This document shows positions 49,131 to 57,123 of a DNA stretch of 64,000 nucleotides, piece by piece. The position numbers and the translations under genes were made by a program. A model generated the notes under the pieces. It was given only the letters and a program-made list of their open reading frames with translations. It ran no database searches and was not told where the DNA came from. This DNA comes from Roseomonas marmotae (lineage in GTDB: Bacteria; Pseudomonadota; Alphaproteobacteria; Acetobacterales; Acetobacteraceae), in the NCBI RefSeq assembly GCF_017654485.1, contig NZ_CP061091.1, forward strand, positions 757,501 to 821,500, read 5' to 3'. The stretch's first letter is position 1. Every line of letters starts with the position of its first letter.

Positions 49131-49904
49131 ATGGAACTGACGACAATCCAGCTGGAGGTCGCGGAAGGCGTGGCCGCCGTGACGCTGAACCGGCCGCCGG
49201 TGAATGCCCAGAACCGCCGGCTGCGGGAGGAGCTGCTCTGGCTCTTCGACACGCTGAGCGACCGGGAGGATGTGCGCGCCATCGTACTGACCGGCGCCGG
49301 CAAGAATTTTTCGGCCGGCGCCGACATCAAGGAGCGCGTCGGCCTGGTGCAGGAGCCCGGCGACTACCTCCGGCACAACCGGCTGACGCGGGAATTCTTC
49401 CATTGCGTGGCCGATTGCGCCAAGCCCGTGATCTGCGCCGTCAATGGCGCGGCCATCGGTGCCGGCTTCGCGCTGATGAGCTGCTGCGACATCCTGCTGA
49501 TGGCCGAGGACGCCTTCGTGCAGATGCCGGAGCTGGATGTGGGCCTGGCCGGCGGCGCCGCCTTCCTGCTGCGGCATTTCTCGCCCTCCACGGCGCGGAT
49601 GATGTTCTTCACCGGACGCCGCGTGCCGGCCCGGGAACTCTATCGCCGCGGCATCATCGAGGCCTGCCTTCCGGGCGATCAGCTGCTGCCGGCGGCGCTG
49701 GAGATGGCGCGGGAAATCGCGGCCAAAAGCCCTGTCGCTGTCAGCAAGGCCAAGCACGCCTTCGGCACGGTGGAGACCATGCCCTTCCGCGATGGCTATC
49801 GCTACGAGCAGGGCGTGACCGTCGAACTCTCGCGGACCGAGGATGCGCGGGAGGCGCAGCGCGCCTTCGTCGAGAAGCGCGCGCCCGTCTTCCGCGGCTG
49901 CTGA
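49131..49904 (+). CDS. Enoyl-CoA hydratase/isomerase (crotonase) family protein
   Basis: A 257-residue crotonase-fold enzyme. The oxyanion-hole segments are FSAGADI (near residue 61) and NGAAIGAGFAL (near 104). Of the two Glu residues used by typical hydratases, the second is present (MPELDVGLAGG), while the first is Ala within GFALMSCCD. This argues for a variant reaction (isomerase, lyase or dehydratase of a substituted acyl-CoA) rather than plain hydration. It is part of the receptor/hot-dog operon, with AGCAGG upstream. Confidence 0.87.
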   Translation: MELTTIQLEVAEGVAAVTLNRPPVNAQNRRLREELLWLFDTLSDREDVRAIVLTGAGKNFSAGADIKERVGLVQEPGDYLRHNRLTREFFHCVADCAKPVICAVNGAAIGAGFALMSCCDILLMAEDAFVQMPELDVGLAGGAAFLLRHFSPSTARMMFFTGRRVPARELYRRGIIEACLPGDQLLPAALEMAREIAAKSPVAVSKAKHAFGTVETMPFRDGYRYEQGVTVELSRTEDAREAQRAFVEKRAPVFRGC

Positions 49905-49922
49905 CGCAACAGGAGGAACGCC

Positions 49923-50363
49923 ATGGCCACCGGCCGATACACCACCGATCTGGAGGCCGGCGATGTGCTGGGCCCCGTGGAATTCGTGCTGAGCCCCTTC
50001 GTCGTGCGCGAATACTGCCACGGCAACGAGATGCACCATCCCTGGTTCCAGGATACCGACCGGCCGATGGTGCCGCCCACCATGGTGCATCTGCAGAAGC
50101 TGCGCCTCTATACCCGTGCCTGCCCGGCCGGCACCGGCCCGACGGCGCGTGTGCATGTGGAATACGATGCCGATTGCCACGCGCCCGCCTATGCCGGCGA
50201 GATGCTGCGCGCCACCGGCCGCGTGGCGCAGCGCTACGTCAAGCGCGGCCGGACCTATGTGCAGATCGAGATCGACCTGCGCGCGGTGGAGGATGGCCGC
50301 CCGCTGATCACCTACCGCGATACCGTCATCATCTCCTACAAGCCCGGCGAGGCGGAGGCCTGA
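49923..50363 (+). CDS. MaoC-like hot-dog-fold protein, first of a pair
   Basis: A 146-residue hot-dog-fold protein in the MaoC dehydratase superfamily, resembling the N-terminal half of two-domain hydratases: VLSPFVVREYCHGNEMHHPW, PPTMVHLQKLRLY, and a late beta-strand segment TYVQIEIDLRAVEDGRPLI. It lacks a clear D-x4-H hydratase pair. It probably forms a heterodimer with the next gene product, in which one subunit carries the active site. The ribosome-binding site AGGAGG is excellent. Confidence 0.8.
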   Translation: MATGRYTTDLEAGDVLGPVEFVLSPFVVREYCHGNEMHHPWFQDTDRPMVPPTMVHLQKLRLYTRACPAGTGPTARVHVEYDADCHAPAYAGEMLRATGRVAQRYVKRGRTYVQIEIDLRAVEDGRPLITYRDTVIISYKPGEAEA

Positions 50364-50365
50364 GC

Positions 50366-50875
50366 ATGAGCGCGATACCCGCCCCTGAGCGCCTGGCCCC
50401 CGGCACCGAGTTGCGCGCCCATCCCCGCCGCATGACGCGGGAGCGGATGCGCTGGTACGTCGACCTGCTGCCGACGGTGGAGGCCGATGACGGCCGCGTC
50501 CATCAGGCCGAGCCGACCATCCATGACGATGACGAATTCGCCCGCTCTCAGGGCCTGCCGGGCATCATCGCCGATGGCATGCTCTCCACCAACTGGCTGC
50601 TCAGTCTGCTGATGGATGCCTTCGGCGAGGATGCCCTGAGCCCCGGCGGGCTGCGAACCCGCTATATCGCGCCGGTCTATGAGGATGTGATGGTCACCGC
50701 CGCTGCCCGCGTCACGGCGGTGGCGGAAGAGGCTGGTGGCATCCTGCGCTACAGCCTGGATGTCTGGTGCGAGGATGCGGCGGGCAAGATGCTGACCGTG
50801 GGACAGGCCAGCATCCGCGCCAGCGGTTCCGTCACCGCCCGCGCGACGGCCCCGCGCTTCGAGGTCCGGGCATAA
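50366..50875 (+). CDS. MaoC-like hot-dog-fold protein, second of a pair
   Basis: A 169-residue hot-dog protein. TIHDDDEFARSQGLPGIIADG followed by MLSTNWLLSLL corresponds to the hydratase motif region (Asp and a substrate-side loop) of the C-terminal half of two-domain MaoC enzymes. RTRYIAPVYEDVMVTAAARV follows, the usual central strand. It starts two bases after the stop of its partner. The pair is likely a heteromeric enoyl-CoA hydratase acting on an unusual acyl-CoA. Last gene of the operon before a strong hairpin. Confidence 0.82.
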   Translation: MSAIPAPERLAPGTELRAHPRRMTRERMRWYVDLLPTVEADDGRVHQAEPTIHDDDEFARSQGLPGIIADGMLSTNWLLSLLMDAFGEDALSPGGLRTRYIAPVYEDVMVTAAARVTAVAEEAGGILRYSLDVWCEDAAGKMLTVGQASIRASGSVTARATAPRFEVRA

Positions 50876-50884
50876 GGCACCCGC

Positions 50885-50921
50885 GCCCCGGCACCCCGGC
50901 CACAAGCCGGGGTGCCGGGGC
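50885..50921 (+). terminator. Hairpin terminator after the crotonase/MaoC operon
   Basis: A perfect 16-bp stem GCCCCGGCACCCCGGC with its complement and the loop CACAA, ten bases after the operon's last stop. No T-run. Confidence 0.72.
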
Positions 50922-50965
50922 AGGCGGTCGCGGCGCAACCTGACGGCGATGCGGTTCTCCCTGAC

Positions 50966-51198
50966 GTGTCGGAGGATCTATCAGGACAGGGCTCGGCCTT
51001 CCGCTGGCGCTGGCGGATCTACCGGGCCGGCGCCGTGCCGGAAGCTTCGGCTGGGCGGGATTGAGCAACTGTTATGGCTGGGTGGACCCGGCCAGCGGCC
51101 TGTCCGGGCTGATCATGATGCAGTTCCATCCCTTCGCCGATCCAGCCGCCCTGGCCCTGCTGGAGAGGTTCGAGCGCGCGCTCTACGACGCAGAGTGA
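50966..51198 (+). pseudogene. C-terminal remnant of a beta-lactamase-family serine hydrolase
   Basis: One frame ending at TGA 51196-51198 reads AGSFGWAGLSNCYGWVDPAS, then GLSGLIMMQFHPFADPAALA and LLERFERALYDAE. This is the typical C-terminal end of class-C beta-lactamase-like hydrolases, where GWxG...WVDP precedes a final helix. A stop in the same frame lies just upstream (near 50960), and no SxxK or YxN active-site region is present, so only about 75 codons survive. Confidence 0.75.
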
Positions 51199-51496
51199 GG
51201 GCGTGGGCAGCGGCGCTCCCGCAGGCGGCATGGAAGCGGTAGCCGCCCGCCCGGTGCCGGCATGCAGAGCCGCGGCGGGTTGCGTTCCCCAGGATGTTTC
51301 GCTTTGTTGAGGTGAAGGTTTCTGCCGCGGCATTTTTTTGTCGCAATTGATCGGGATGGTGTCGTTGGTTCGTGCCTGAAGAACTCAAACTTATTTACTG
51401 GTAAAAATTACTGTTTATTTGCATTGGCGGAATGAAGGCGACTGCGAGCACGGTGTCTGCGCCGCTGGAATCCGGCAAGGCAGCGGGGGTCTGATC
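51199..51496. other. AT-rich intergenic region before GntR regulator
   Basis: The stretch near 51290-51430 is far more AT-rich than its surroundings (ATTTTTTTG, AAACTTATTTACTGG). It contains the palindrome TTTACTGGTAAA at 51394-51405 and is the probable promoter/operator of the following regulator. No gene is present. Confidence 0.5.
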
Positions 51497-52186
51497 ATGA
51501 GATTCACATCGGTGGATGAGATCGCGGGCACCATGTCCGCGCGGATCGAACGTGCCATCCGCAAGGACATCCTGAGCGGCGCGCTTCTGCCGGGGGAGAG
51601 GCTGCGCGTGGCTGATCTCAGCACGCGCTATGGCGTCAGCCATATTCCCGTGCGGGATGCATTGCGGCAGCTGGAAGGGGACCGCCTCGTCATCATCGAG
51701 TCCCATAAGGGAGCGGTGCTGCGGAGCGTGAGCCGGAAATTCGTGGCGGATATGCATGATACCCGCGCGGCCATCGAAGCCCTGCTGGTGCATAACGCCG
51801 CCATCAATGCCAGGGAACCCCAGCTGAGGGAGCTGGACCGGCTGGCCCATGCCTATGAGGCGGCAGCGGCCCGGCGGGCGGCGCCGGATATGGTGGAGGC
51901 CAATCTGCGCTTCCATCGCTTCATGGCCCGCATCGCCGACAACCCCGAGGCGGCGTCCATCTTAGACCGCGGCTGGGAACTGGTGATCGCCATCCGCAAC
52001 CGCTTCGGCTTCGCCGAGGCGCAGATCGCCGAGATCATCCGGCAGCACCGGGAGCTGGTCGCGGCGATCCGGGCGCGGAACCCGGCGCTGGCCGCAAGCC
52101 TGGTCCAGAAACATTGCCATGCCGCCAAGGAGAACCTGCTGGCCAGCATGCAGCGCGAGGACGCCGAGAAAGACGGCGCGGCCTGA
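51497..52186 (+). CDS. GntR-family (FCD) transcriptional regulator
   Basis: A 229-residue FadR-type regulator. The winged helix (residues 15-75) has GERLRVADLSTRYGVSHIPV followed by RDALRQLEGDRLV. The FCD ligand domain (80-215) carries the expected His and Asp positions, e.g. DMVEANLRFHRFMARIADN and HRELVAAIRARNP. An ATT-type start further upstream (51419) is less likely than ATG 51497, which has GGGGGT ahead. It faces the AT-rich palindromic region and may repress itself or the preceding operon. Confidence 0.86.
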   Translation: MRFTSVDEIAGTMSARIERAIRKDILSGALLPGERLRVADLSTRYGVSHIPVRDALRQLEGDRLVIIESHKGAVLRSVSRKFVADMHDTRAAIEALLVHNAAINAREPQLRELDRLAHAYEAAAARRAAPDMVEANLRFHRFMARIADNPEAASILDRGWELVIAIRNRFGFAEAQIAEIIRQHRELVAAIRARNPALAASLVQKHCHAAKENLLASMQREDAEKDGAA

Positions 52187-52196
52187 GGGGAGGGGC

Positions 52197-54143
52197 TCAG
52201 CTCGCGGTGATCATGGACTTGATGCGGTTGGCCAGGGTTTGCATGGCGAAGGGCTTGGTCAGCACCTGCATGCCCGGCTCCATCTGGCCCTGGCTGGCCA
52301 CCACATTCTCGGCATAGCCGGTGATGAAAAGCACCTTCAGGCCCGGCCGCATCTGTCGCGCCGCATCGGCCAGCTGCCGCCCGTTCATGCCGCCCGGCAG
52401 GCCGACATCGGTGATCAGCAGGTCTATCCGCTGGTCCGATTGCAGCATCTTCAGCCCGGAGGCGCCGTCCGGCGCCTCGATGGCCGAGTAGCCAAGCTCC
52501 TCCAGCACTTCCATCACAAGCATGCGCACCGTCGGCTCGTCGTCGATGATGGCCACCGTCTCATTGGCCTCGGCACGCGGCACGTCCAGCAGGCCAACCG
52601 TGTCTTCCTTCGCCTCCGCCGGGCCCCAGTGGCGGGGCAGATAGAGACGCATGGTGGTGCCGCGGCCCGGCTCCGTCCGGATCTTCACCTGCCCGCCGGA
52701 CTGGCGCGCGAAGCCATAGATCATGGAGAGGCCGAGCCCGGTGCCCATGCCGAAGGGCTTCGTCGTGAAGAAGGGGTCGAAGGCACGGGCCACGACTTCC
52801 GGCTCCATGCCCGTGCCGGTATCCGCCACGTCGATGGCCACGTAGTAGCCGGGGCCCATATCCTGGTCCCGCACGGACGCGCCATCCAGCAGGAGATTGG
52901 AGGTCGCGATGGTCAGCCGCCCGCCATCCGGCATGGCATCGCGGGCATTGATGCAGAGGTTCAGCAGTGCATTCTCAAGCTGGCTCGGGTCACAGAGGAT
53001 CGCCCAGAGGTCGGGCGCCAATTCCGTCTCCAGCATGATCGCCGGCCCCACCGTACGTTCGACCAGCTCCTTCATCCCCAGGATCAGCCGGTTCGGGTCG
53101 GTCGGCTTGGGGTCCAGCGTCTGGCGGCGGGCGAAGGCCAGCAGCCGGTGCGTCAGCGCCGCCGCGCGGCTGGCGGCACCCTGGGCGGCGCCGATATAGC
53201 GTTCCAGATCCTCCGTCCGGCCCTGCATCACCCGCGTCTTCAGCAGTTCCAGGCTGCCGGTGATACCCGTCAGCATATTGTTGAAGTCATGCGCGAGGCC
53301 GCCGGTGAGCTGGCCGATCGCCTCCATCTTCTGGGCCTGCAGCAACTGCTCGCGCGATGCTTCCAGCTCCAGTTCGGCATTGCGCCGCTCGGTCAGGTCG
53401 CGGGTGATCTTGGCGAAGCCGATCAGCGTGCCATGCTCATAGATGGCGTCGATCACCACGCCGGCCCAGAAGCGCGTGCCTTCCTTACGCATGCGCCAGC
53501 CTTCGGCCTCGTAGCGTCCCTCGCGGCGCGCGGTCTCCAGCGCCCGGAAGGGCAGGCCGTCAGCGACATCCTCCGGCGTGTAGAAGCGGGAGAAGTGGTG
53601 GCCGATGATCTCCTCGGCCGTATAGCCCTTGATGCGCTCGGCCCCGGTGTTCCAATTGGTCACGCGGCCGTCGGGGTTGAGCATGAAGATGGCGTAGTCC
53701 GTCACGCCCTGCACCAGCAGGCGGAAGCGGCGCTCGCTCTCCAGTGCCGCGATCTGGGCGTTGCGCTGCTCGGTCATGTCGCGGGTGACTTTCGCGAAGC
53801 CGATCAGCCTGCCATTCTCATGGATGGCGTCGATCACCACGCTGGCCCAGAAGCGGGTGCCATCCTTGCGGACGCGCCAGGCCTCGGCGCTGGCGCGCCC
53901 ATCTTCGGTGGCGGCCTTCAGCGCCCTGGCCGGCAGGCCGGCCTCCCGATCCTCGGGCGTGTAGAATCGCGAGAAATGTTCCCCGATAATCTCCCCGGCC
54001 GAATAACCCTTGATTCGGTGGGCGCCTGGATTCCAGCTCACCACCCGCCCGTCCGGGTCCAGCATGAAGATGGCATAATCCACCACCGCCTGGACCAGCA
54101 GTTCATAGGCATTGGTGGCGCCCATCGAAGCGGATTTGTTCAT
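52197..54143 (-). CDS. Hybrid histidine kinase with two near-identical PAS domains
   Basis: A 648-residue soluble sensor. Two PAS domains (about 12-130 and 137-255) are so alike that they look recently duplicated (RIKGYSAGEIIGEHFSRFYT and RIKGYTAEEIIGHHFSRFYT). Next come HisKA (H285 in GGLAHDFNNM), HATPase (DTGTGM, GTGLGLS) and a C-terminal receiver with phospho-acceptor D579 (LLITDVGLPGG). There are no membrane helices. The signal is unknown: neither PAS has an obvious flavin Cys or heme His. No partner response regulator is adjacent, so the output may be in trans. It is convergent with the GntR gene. Confidence 0.9.
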   Translation of the reverse strand: MNKSASMGATNAYELLVQAVVDYAIFMLDPDGRVVSWNPGAHRIKGYSAGEIIGEHFSRFYTPEDREAGLPARALKAATEDGRASAEAWRVRKDGTRFWASVVIDAIHENGRLIGFAKVTRDMTEQRNAQIAALESERRFRLLVQGVTDYAIFMLNPDGRVTNWNTGAERIKGYTAEEIIGHHFSRFYTPEDVADGLPFRALETARREGRYEAEGWRMRKEGTRFWAGVVIDAIYEHGTLIGFAKITRDLTERRNAELELEASREQLLQAQKMEAIGQLTGGLAHDFNNMLTGITGSLELLKTRVMQGRTEDLERYIGAAQGAASRAAALTHRLLAFARRQTLDPKPTDPNRLILGMKELVERTVGPAIMLETELAPDLWAILCDPSQLENALLNLCINARDAMPDGGRLTIATSNLLLDGASVRDQDMGPGYYVAIDVADTGTGMEPEVVARAFDPFFTTKPFGMGTGLGLSMIYGFARQSGGQVKIRTEPGRGTTMRLYLPRHWGPAEAKEDTVGLLDVPRAEANETVAIIDDEPTVRMLVMEVLEELGYSAIEAPDGASGLKMLQSDQRIDLLITDVGLPGGMNGRQLADAARQMRPGLKVLFITGYAENVVASQGQMEPGMQVLTKPFAMQTLANRIKSMITAS

Positions 54144-54632
54144 TTCACCACCAGGATTGAAGGGCCTGACCTTCGGCTAAGGCGCCGTTTCAGCACCTTT
54201 GGGCAGAGGCTTCAAGCATATGGCCCTGCCCCGCCCCGCGTGCCGGATTCCGGGCGTCCTGCCCGCGCCCGGAATGGCGGGCCCTGCGTCCTTGCCTTTG
54301 GCGTCATGGTCCACGCTCAGGGAAGCGGCGCCGGAGGCCGGCCATGCGGGCCCCGCGCGTGCCTGATGCGGAACTGGCGGCAGCTGCCGGCCGCGGCAGG
54401 CAGAAGCGCCGCGCCGCGTGAGTGCCCTGTGCCGCGACGGCCGGGCCGCGCTGGCCGGAAGCACGCGTGACGATGCGGTCCATGGGGCAGCATCGCCGGC
54501 TGCTCGCCCGGTGCGGAGGATGTCTTTGGCTGGATGGCCTCGTGGATGATGGCGGGTGGGGGTGGCGCTCCGTGATCCTCGTCGCTGCCACGCTGTTCCG
54601 GCTGCCGCCGCGGCCAGTCCGTGGAGCGTGGC
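54144..54632. other. Intergenic region, no gene recognised
   Basis: About 490 bases between the kinase start and the next gene. It contains a GC-rich stem-like repeat (GCCGGATTCCGGGC near 54240). All long frames are Arg/Pro-rich shadows. No promoter could be assigned. Confidence 0.4.
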
Positions 54633-55004
54633 TCAGTTGCCGGAGAGGCCGATCAACCGCGCGGCCTCCATCGCGGCTTCGCGGGAGGGCGGCAGGATCG
54701 CCTCCGCCCGCACGGTCAGCAGCACCACGCTGACGACCTTGGCGATCCACTCGATATAAAGCTCGCGAGAGAACCAGAAGGCTTCGTCCGGCTCGCCGCT
54801 GGCCTGGGTGGAGGTGACGCGGGCCTCTGCCAGAAGCGCGCGCAGATTGTCGGTGATCTGGCTTCCTGTCATGGCCTGACGGCAATCCGCCACGGCCTGC
54901 TCGGCACCAAGGAAAGCCAAGGCCCCGCTGGGCCAGCAGTGACGCAGGCGTGCATCCTCCAGCGTGTCATCGAGCAGAATACTCAGGAAATCGCGGATCA
55001 GCAT
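54633..55004 (-). CDS. Hypothetical protein, mostly helical
   Basis: A 123-residue protein. The first 60 residues are acidic (LIRDFLSILLDDTLEDARLR); residues 75-105 are a hydrophobic stretch (AFWFSRELYIEWIAKVVSVV) that could be a weak membrane segment. GGAGG upstream (near 55013) supports the ATG. I do not recognise a family. It is divergent from the small protein at 55137. Confidence 0.55.
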   Translation of the reverse strand: MLIRDFLSILLDDTLEDARLRHCWPSGALAFLGAEQAVADCRQAMTGSQITDNLRALLAEARVTSTQASGEPDEAFWFSRELYIEWIAKVVSVVLLTVRAEAILPPSREAAMEAARLIGLSGN

Positions 55005-55136
55005 GGCTGCCTCCTGATGAACCCTGGGAATGTGAACATCGCGCGGGGCGAAAATCAGGCAAGCATCGGCGCTTGCCTGTCACGAAACCAGGAGGAAGCC
55101 CCGGCATTCTTCCGGCGACAGGAGGAAGACGTCGCC

Positions 55137-55331
55137 ATGATCACCCGTGCCGTCCGTTGCCCGGTCGCCATCGCTGCCAGCCCCGGAATCCTCCAAGATT
55201 GTGCGGTTAAGGGCGTACGGATCGTGATGTCCCCTGAGCAGCCGGGCCAGGTAACGATCACTGCCCCCAACGAAGCCGCGGCCGATGCAGCGGAAGTGTG
55301 GCTGGCGGAAATGGATGCCCCCTCTCACTGA
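55137..55331 (+). CDS. Hypothetical small protein
   Basis: A 64-residue protein with a strong ribosome-binding site (AGGAGGAAG upstream). The middle reads GVRIVMSPEQPGQVTITAPN, followed by a helix AADAAEVWLAEMDAP, i.e. a small alpha/beta fold. Not recognised. The next gene starts 33 bases downstream in the same direction and may be co-transcribed. Confidence 0.6.
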   Translation: MITRAVRCPVAIAASPGILQDCAVKGVRIVMSPEQPGQVTITAPNEAAADAAEVWLAEMDAPSH

Positions 55332-55364
55332 ACCCGCGCCGCCGGCGGCCTGGAGCGGCATGCC

Positions 55365-55796
55365 ATGAGCGAAGCCTTCGATCTCGGCCGTTTCCTGCGG
55401 GCGCAGGAGCCGGTGCTGGAGCAGGTGCGGCGTGAGCTGCGGGAAGGACAGAAGCGCAGCCATTGGATGTGGTTCATCTTCCCGCAACTTCGTGGCCTCG
55501 GGCAGAGTGAGATGGCCTGGCGCTACGGCATCGCGTCGCGGGAGGAGGCGCGGGTCTATCTGGAGCACCCGCTGCTGGGGCCGAGGCTGCGGGAGTGCAC
55601 GGCGCTGGTGCTGGCCGCCGGCCGCCCGCTGCGGCAGATGCTGGGCAGCCCGGACGACCTGAAATTCCATTCCTGCATGAGCCTCTTCGCCGCCGTGGCG
55701 CCGGAGGAGTCTGTCTTCCGCGAGGCGCTGGCGCGGTATTTCGGGGGCACACCGGACCCGCGGACAGTCGAGATGCTGCGGGCTCCGGAAGGATAG
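55365..55796 (+). CDS. DUF1810-family protein
   Basis: A 143-residue protein of the DUF1810/COG5579 family. Signatures: RSHWMWFIFPQLRGLGQSEM (near residue 31), LGPRLRECTALVLA, and the C-terminal LKFHSCMSLFAAVAPEESVF. The fold is mostly helical and no enzymatic activity is established; a link to calcium or nucleotide binding is sometimes suggested, but I cannot support it here. It ends shortly before a convergent regulator gene. Confidence 0.9.
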   Translation: MSEAFDLGRFLRAQEPVLEQVRRELREGQKRSHWMWFIFPQLRGLGQSEMAWRYGIASREEARVYLEHPLLGPRLRECTALVLAAGRPLRQMLGSPDDLKFHSCMSLFAAVAPEESVFREALARYFGGTPDPRTVEMLRAPEG

Positions 55797-55854
55797 GGAA
55801 GGGTGCCCCAGGGATGCGGGGCGGCCATTCCCGCATCCCGAGGTATGCCGGAGC

Positions 55855-56460
55855 TCAGCTGCGCTCCACCGCACTGGCTGCCGTATCGAGGGCCGCAGCG
55901 ATGCTCTCGGCCGCCGCCGGTTCCAGCGCGCCCTGCCGGAGCCGCAGGCGCAGGGCGAGCTTCAGGTTCTCCATCGCGCGAATCACGGTGTCCGGCACGG
56001 CGGCGCGCTGCGAGCCATAGCCGCCGATGCGGGCGAAGAGGCTTTCCAGGGCAGGGCGGTTGGCGGCGACGAAGGCCTCCCCCTCAGGCGTCAGGCGGTA
56101 GCGCTTGCGGCCACCCTCCTCCGCCTCCTGCGCGGCATAGCCCACCTCCTCAAGCCAGGAGAGCAGGGGATAGATGACGCCGGGGCTTGGGCTGTAGGAG
56201 CCGCCCATGCGTTCCTCGATCGCCTTGATGAGCTCGTAACCGTAGCGTGGCTGCTCGGCCATCATCGCCAGCACCAGCAGGCGCAGCTCCCCATGATCGA
56301 AAAGCCGGCCGCCATGACGCCCGCCGTGGCGGCCGCGATGATGATGATGCGGGCCCCCGTGGCAGCGTCCGTCAGCTCCGTCGGGGGCGGTGAAGAAGCG
56401 GTCCATGCCGCTGATATGGTGGTTTCTCATGCCGCCGATATGGTCAAGATATATCGCCAT
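55855..56460 (-). CDS. PadR-family regulator with His-rich N-terminus (NfeR/YqjI-like)
   Basis: Up to 201 residues. A His/Gly-rich segment (RCHGGPHHHHRGRHGGRHGG, H34-H49) is followed by the PadR winged helix, LRLLVLAMMAEQPRYGYELI and GSYSPSPGVIYPLLSWLEEV. The order matches E. coli NfeR (YqjI), a repressor relieved by metal binding to its His-rich tail that controls a siderophore-reductase gene. Metal sensing is therefore likely. The start is uncertain: ATGs at 56460, 56430 and 56406 are in frame, and a palindrome overlaps the first. Confidence 0.83.
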   Translation of the reverse strand: MAIYLDHIGGMRNHHISGMDRFFTAPDGADGRCHGGPHHHHRGRHGGRHGGRLFDHGELRLLVLAMMAEQPRYGYELIKAIEERMGGSYSPSPGVIYPLLSWLEEVGYAAQEAEEGGRKRYRLTPEGEAFVAANRPALESLFARIGGYGSQRAAVPDTVIRAMENLKLALRLRLRQGALEPAAAESIAAALDTAASAVERS

Positions 56461-56473
56461 TCAAGATGTATCT
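56447..56473. promoter_or_regulatory. Candidate PadR/NfeR operator (inverted repeat)
   Basis: AGATATATC and GATGTATCT are inverted repeats (8 of 9 positions) separated by nine bases. This resembles the TATA-rich palindromes bound by PadR repressors. It overlaps the first possible start codon (56460), which suggests either a later true start or autorepression at that site. Confidence 0.5.
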
Positions 56474-56504
56474 CGACTATGTCGAACCGGTTTCCTGCCG
56501 GACC

Positions 56505-56867
56505 CTAACTCCGGTGCCGGCGTAGCGCCTGTTCCAGCCCGGCCTTATCCATCCTGGAACGGCCGGGGATCCCCGCCTTCTTCGCGCGCTCATAGAGTTC
56601 GGCACGCGTGGTACCGCCCCCGCCGGTCCTGCTTCCGTCCCGGGCGGCCCCGGCCTGCCGCTCCTTGGCCTTGGTCTGGCGCAGCTTGCTCCGGTTCTCC
56701 TGCGGCGATTGCTGGTTGGAGGCGCCAGCCTCGCTCAGCGCGATAGCGATCGCCTGTTTCGGATTCTTCACCTTGCCGGCGCGGCCGCGCTTCAGCTCGC
56801 CATGTTTGAATTCATGCATGACACGGTCGACGGTTTCTTTCTGCGACTTGGCCTGCGTGCTGGGCAT
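56505..56867 (-). CDS. DUF6496-type small basic protein
   Basis: A 120-residue basic protein. The core ETVDRVMHEFKHGELKRGRAG followed by VKNPKQAIAIALSEAG (residues 10-45) is the DUF6496 signature. It continues with a Lys/Gln-rich linker and a C-terminal TTRAELYERAKKAGIPGRSR-like helical repeat resembling a SAP-like or Rho-N-like motif. Possibly DNA-binding. The frame opens earlier, but ATG 56867 starts just before the conserved region. Confidence 0.8.
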   Translation of the reverse strand: MPSTQAKSQKETVDRVMHEFKHGELKRGRAGKVKNPKQAIAIALSEAGASNQQSPQENRSKLRQTKAKERQAGAARDGSRTGGGGTTRAELYERAKKAGIPGRSRMDKAGLEQALRRHRS

Positions 56868-57123
56868 CGGCACCCACTCCATGGGCTGGGGCTGTGGATA
56901 TCCTCTCAACCCCCGCGCCGGGCGGCGGTTTCGGCACGGGCGGCCACCACGGACGGCTGGCGCGTCAGCCATGCCGGGCGGGCTTTGCCCCCGGTGTGCC
57001 ATCCGTGATATCCCCTGCCGCGAGCCGGCAAGGGCCGAGGGCCTGACGGCCCTCCGCCCCAGCCTTTCGCCTCCGCCCTCCGGCGCCCAATGGCGCCGCC
57101 GTTGAAAAGACGTGGAAATCTAG

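Noticed and set aside
54304..54885. A 193-codon minus-strand frame
   Set aside because: Extremely Arg/Ser/His-rich and overlaps the better-supported gene at 54633-55004.
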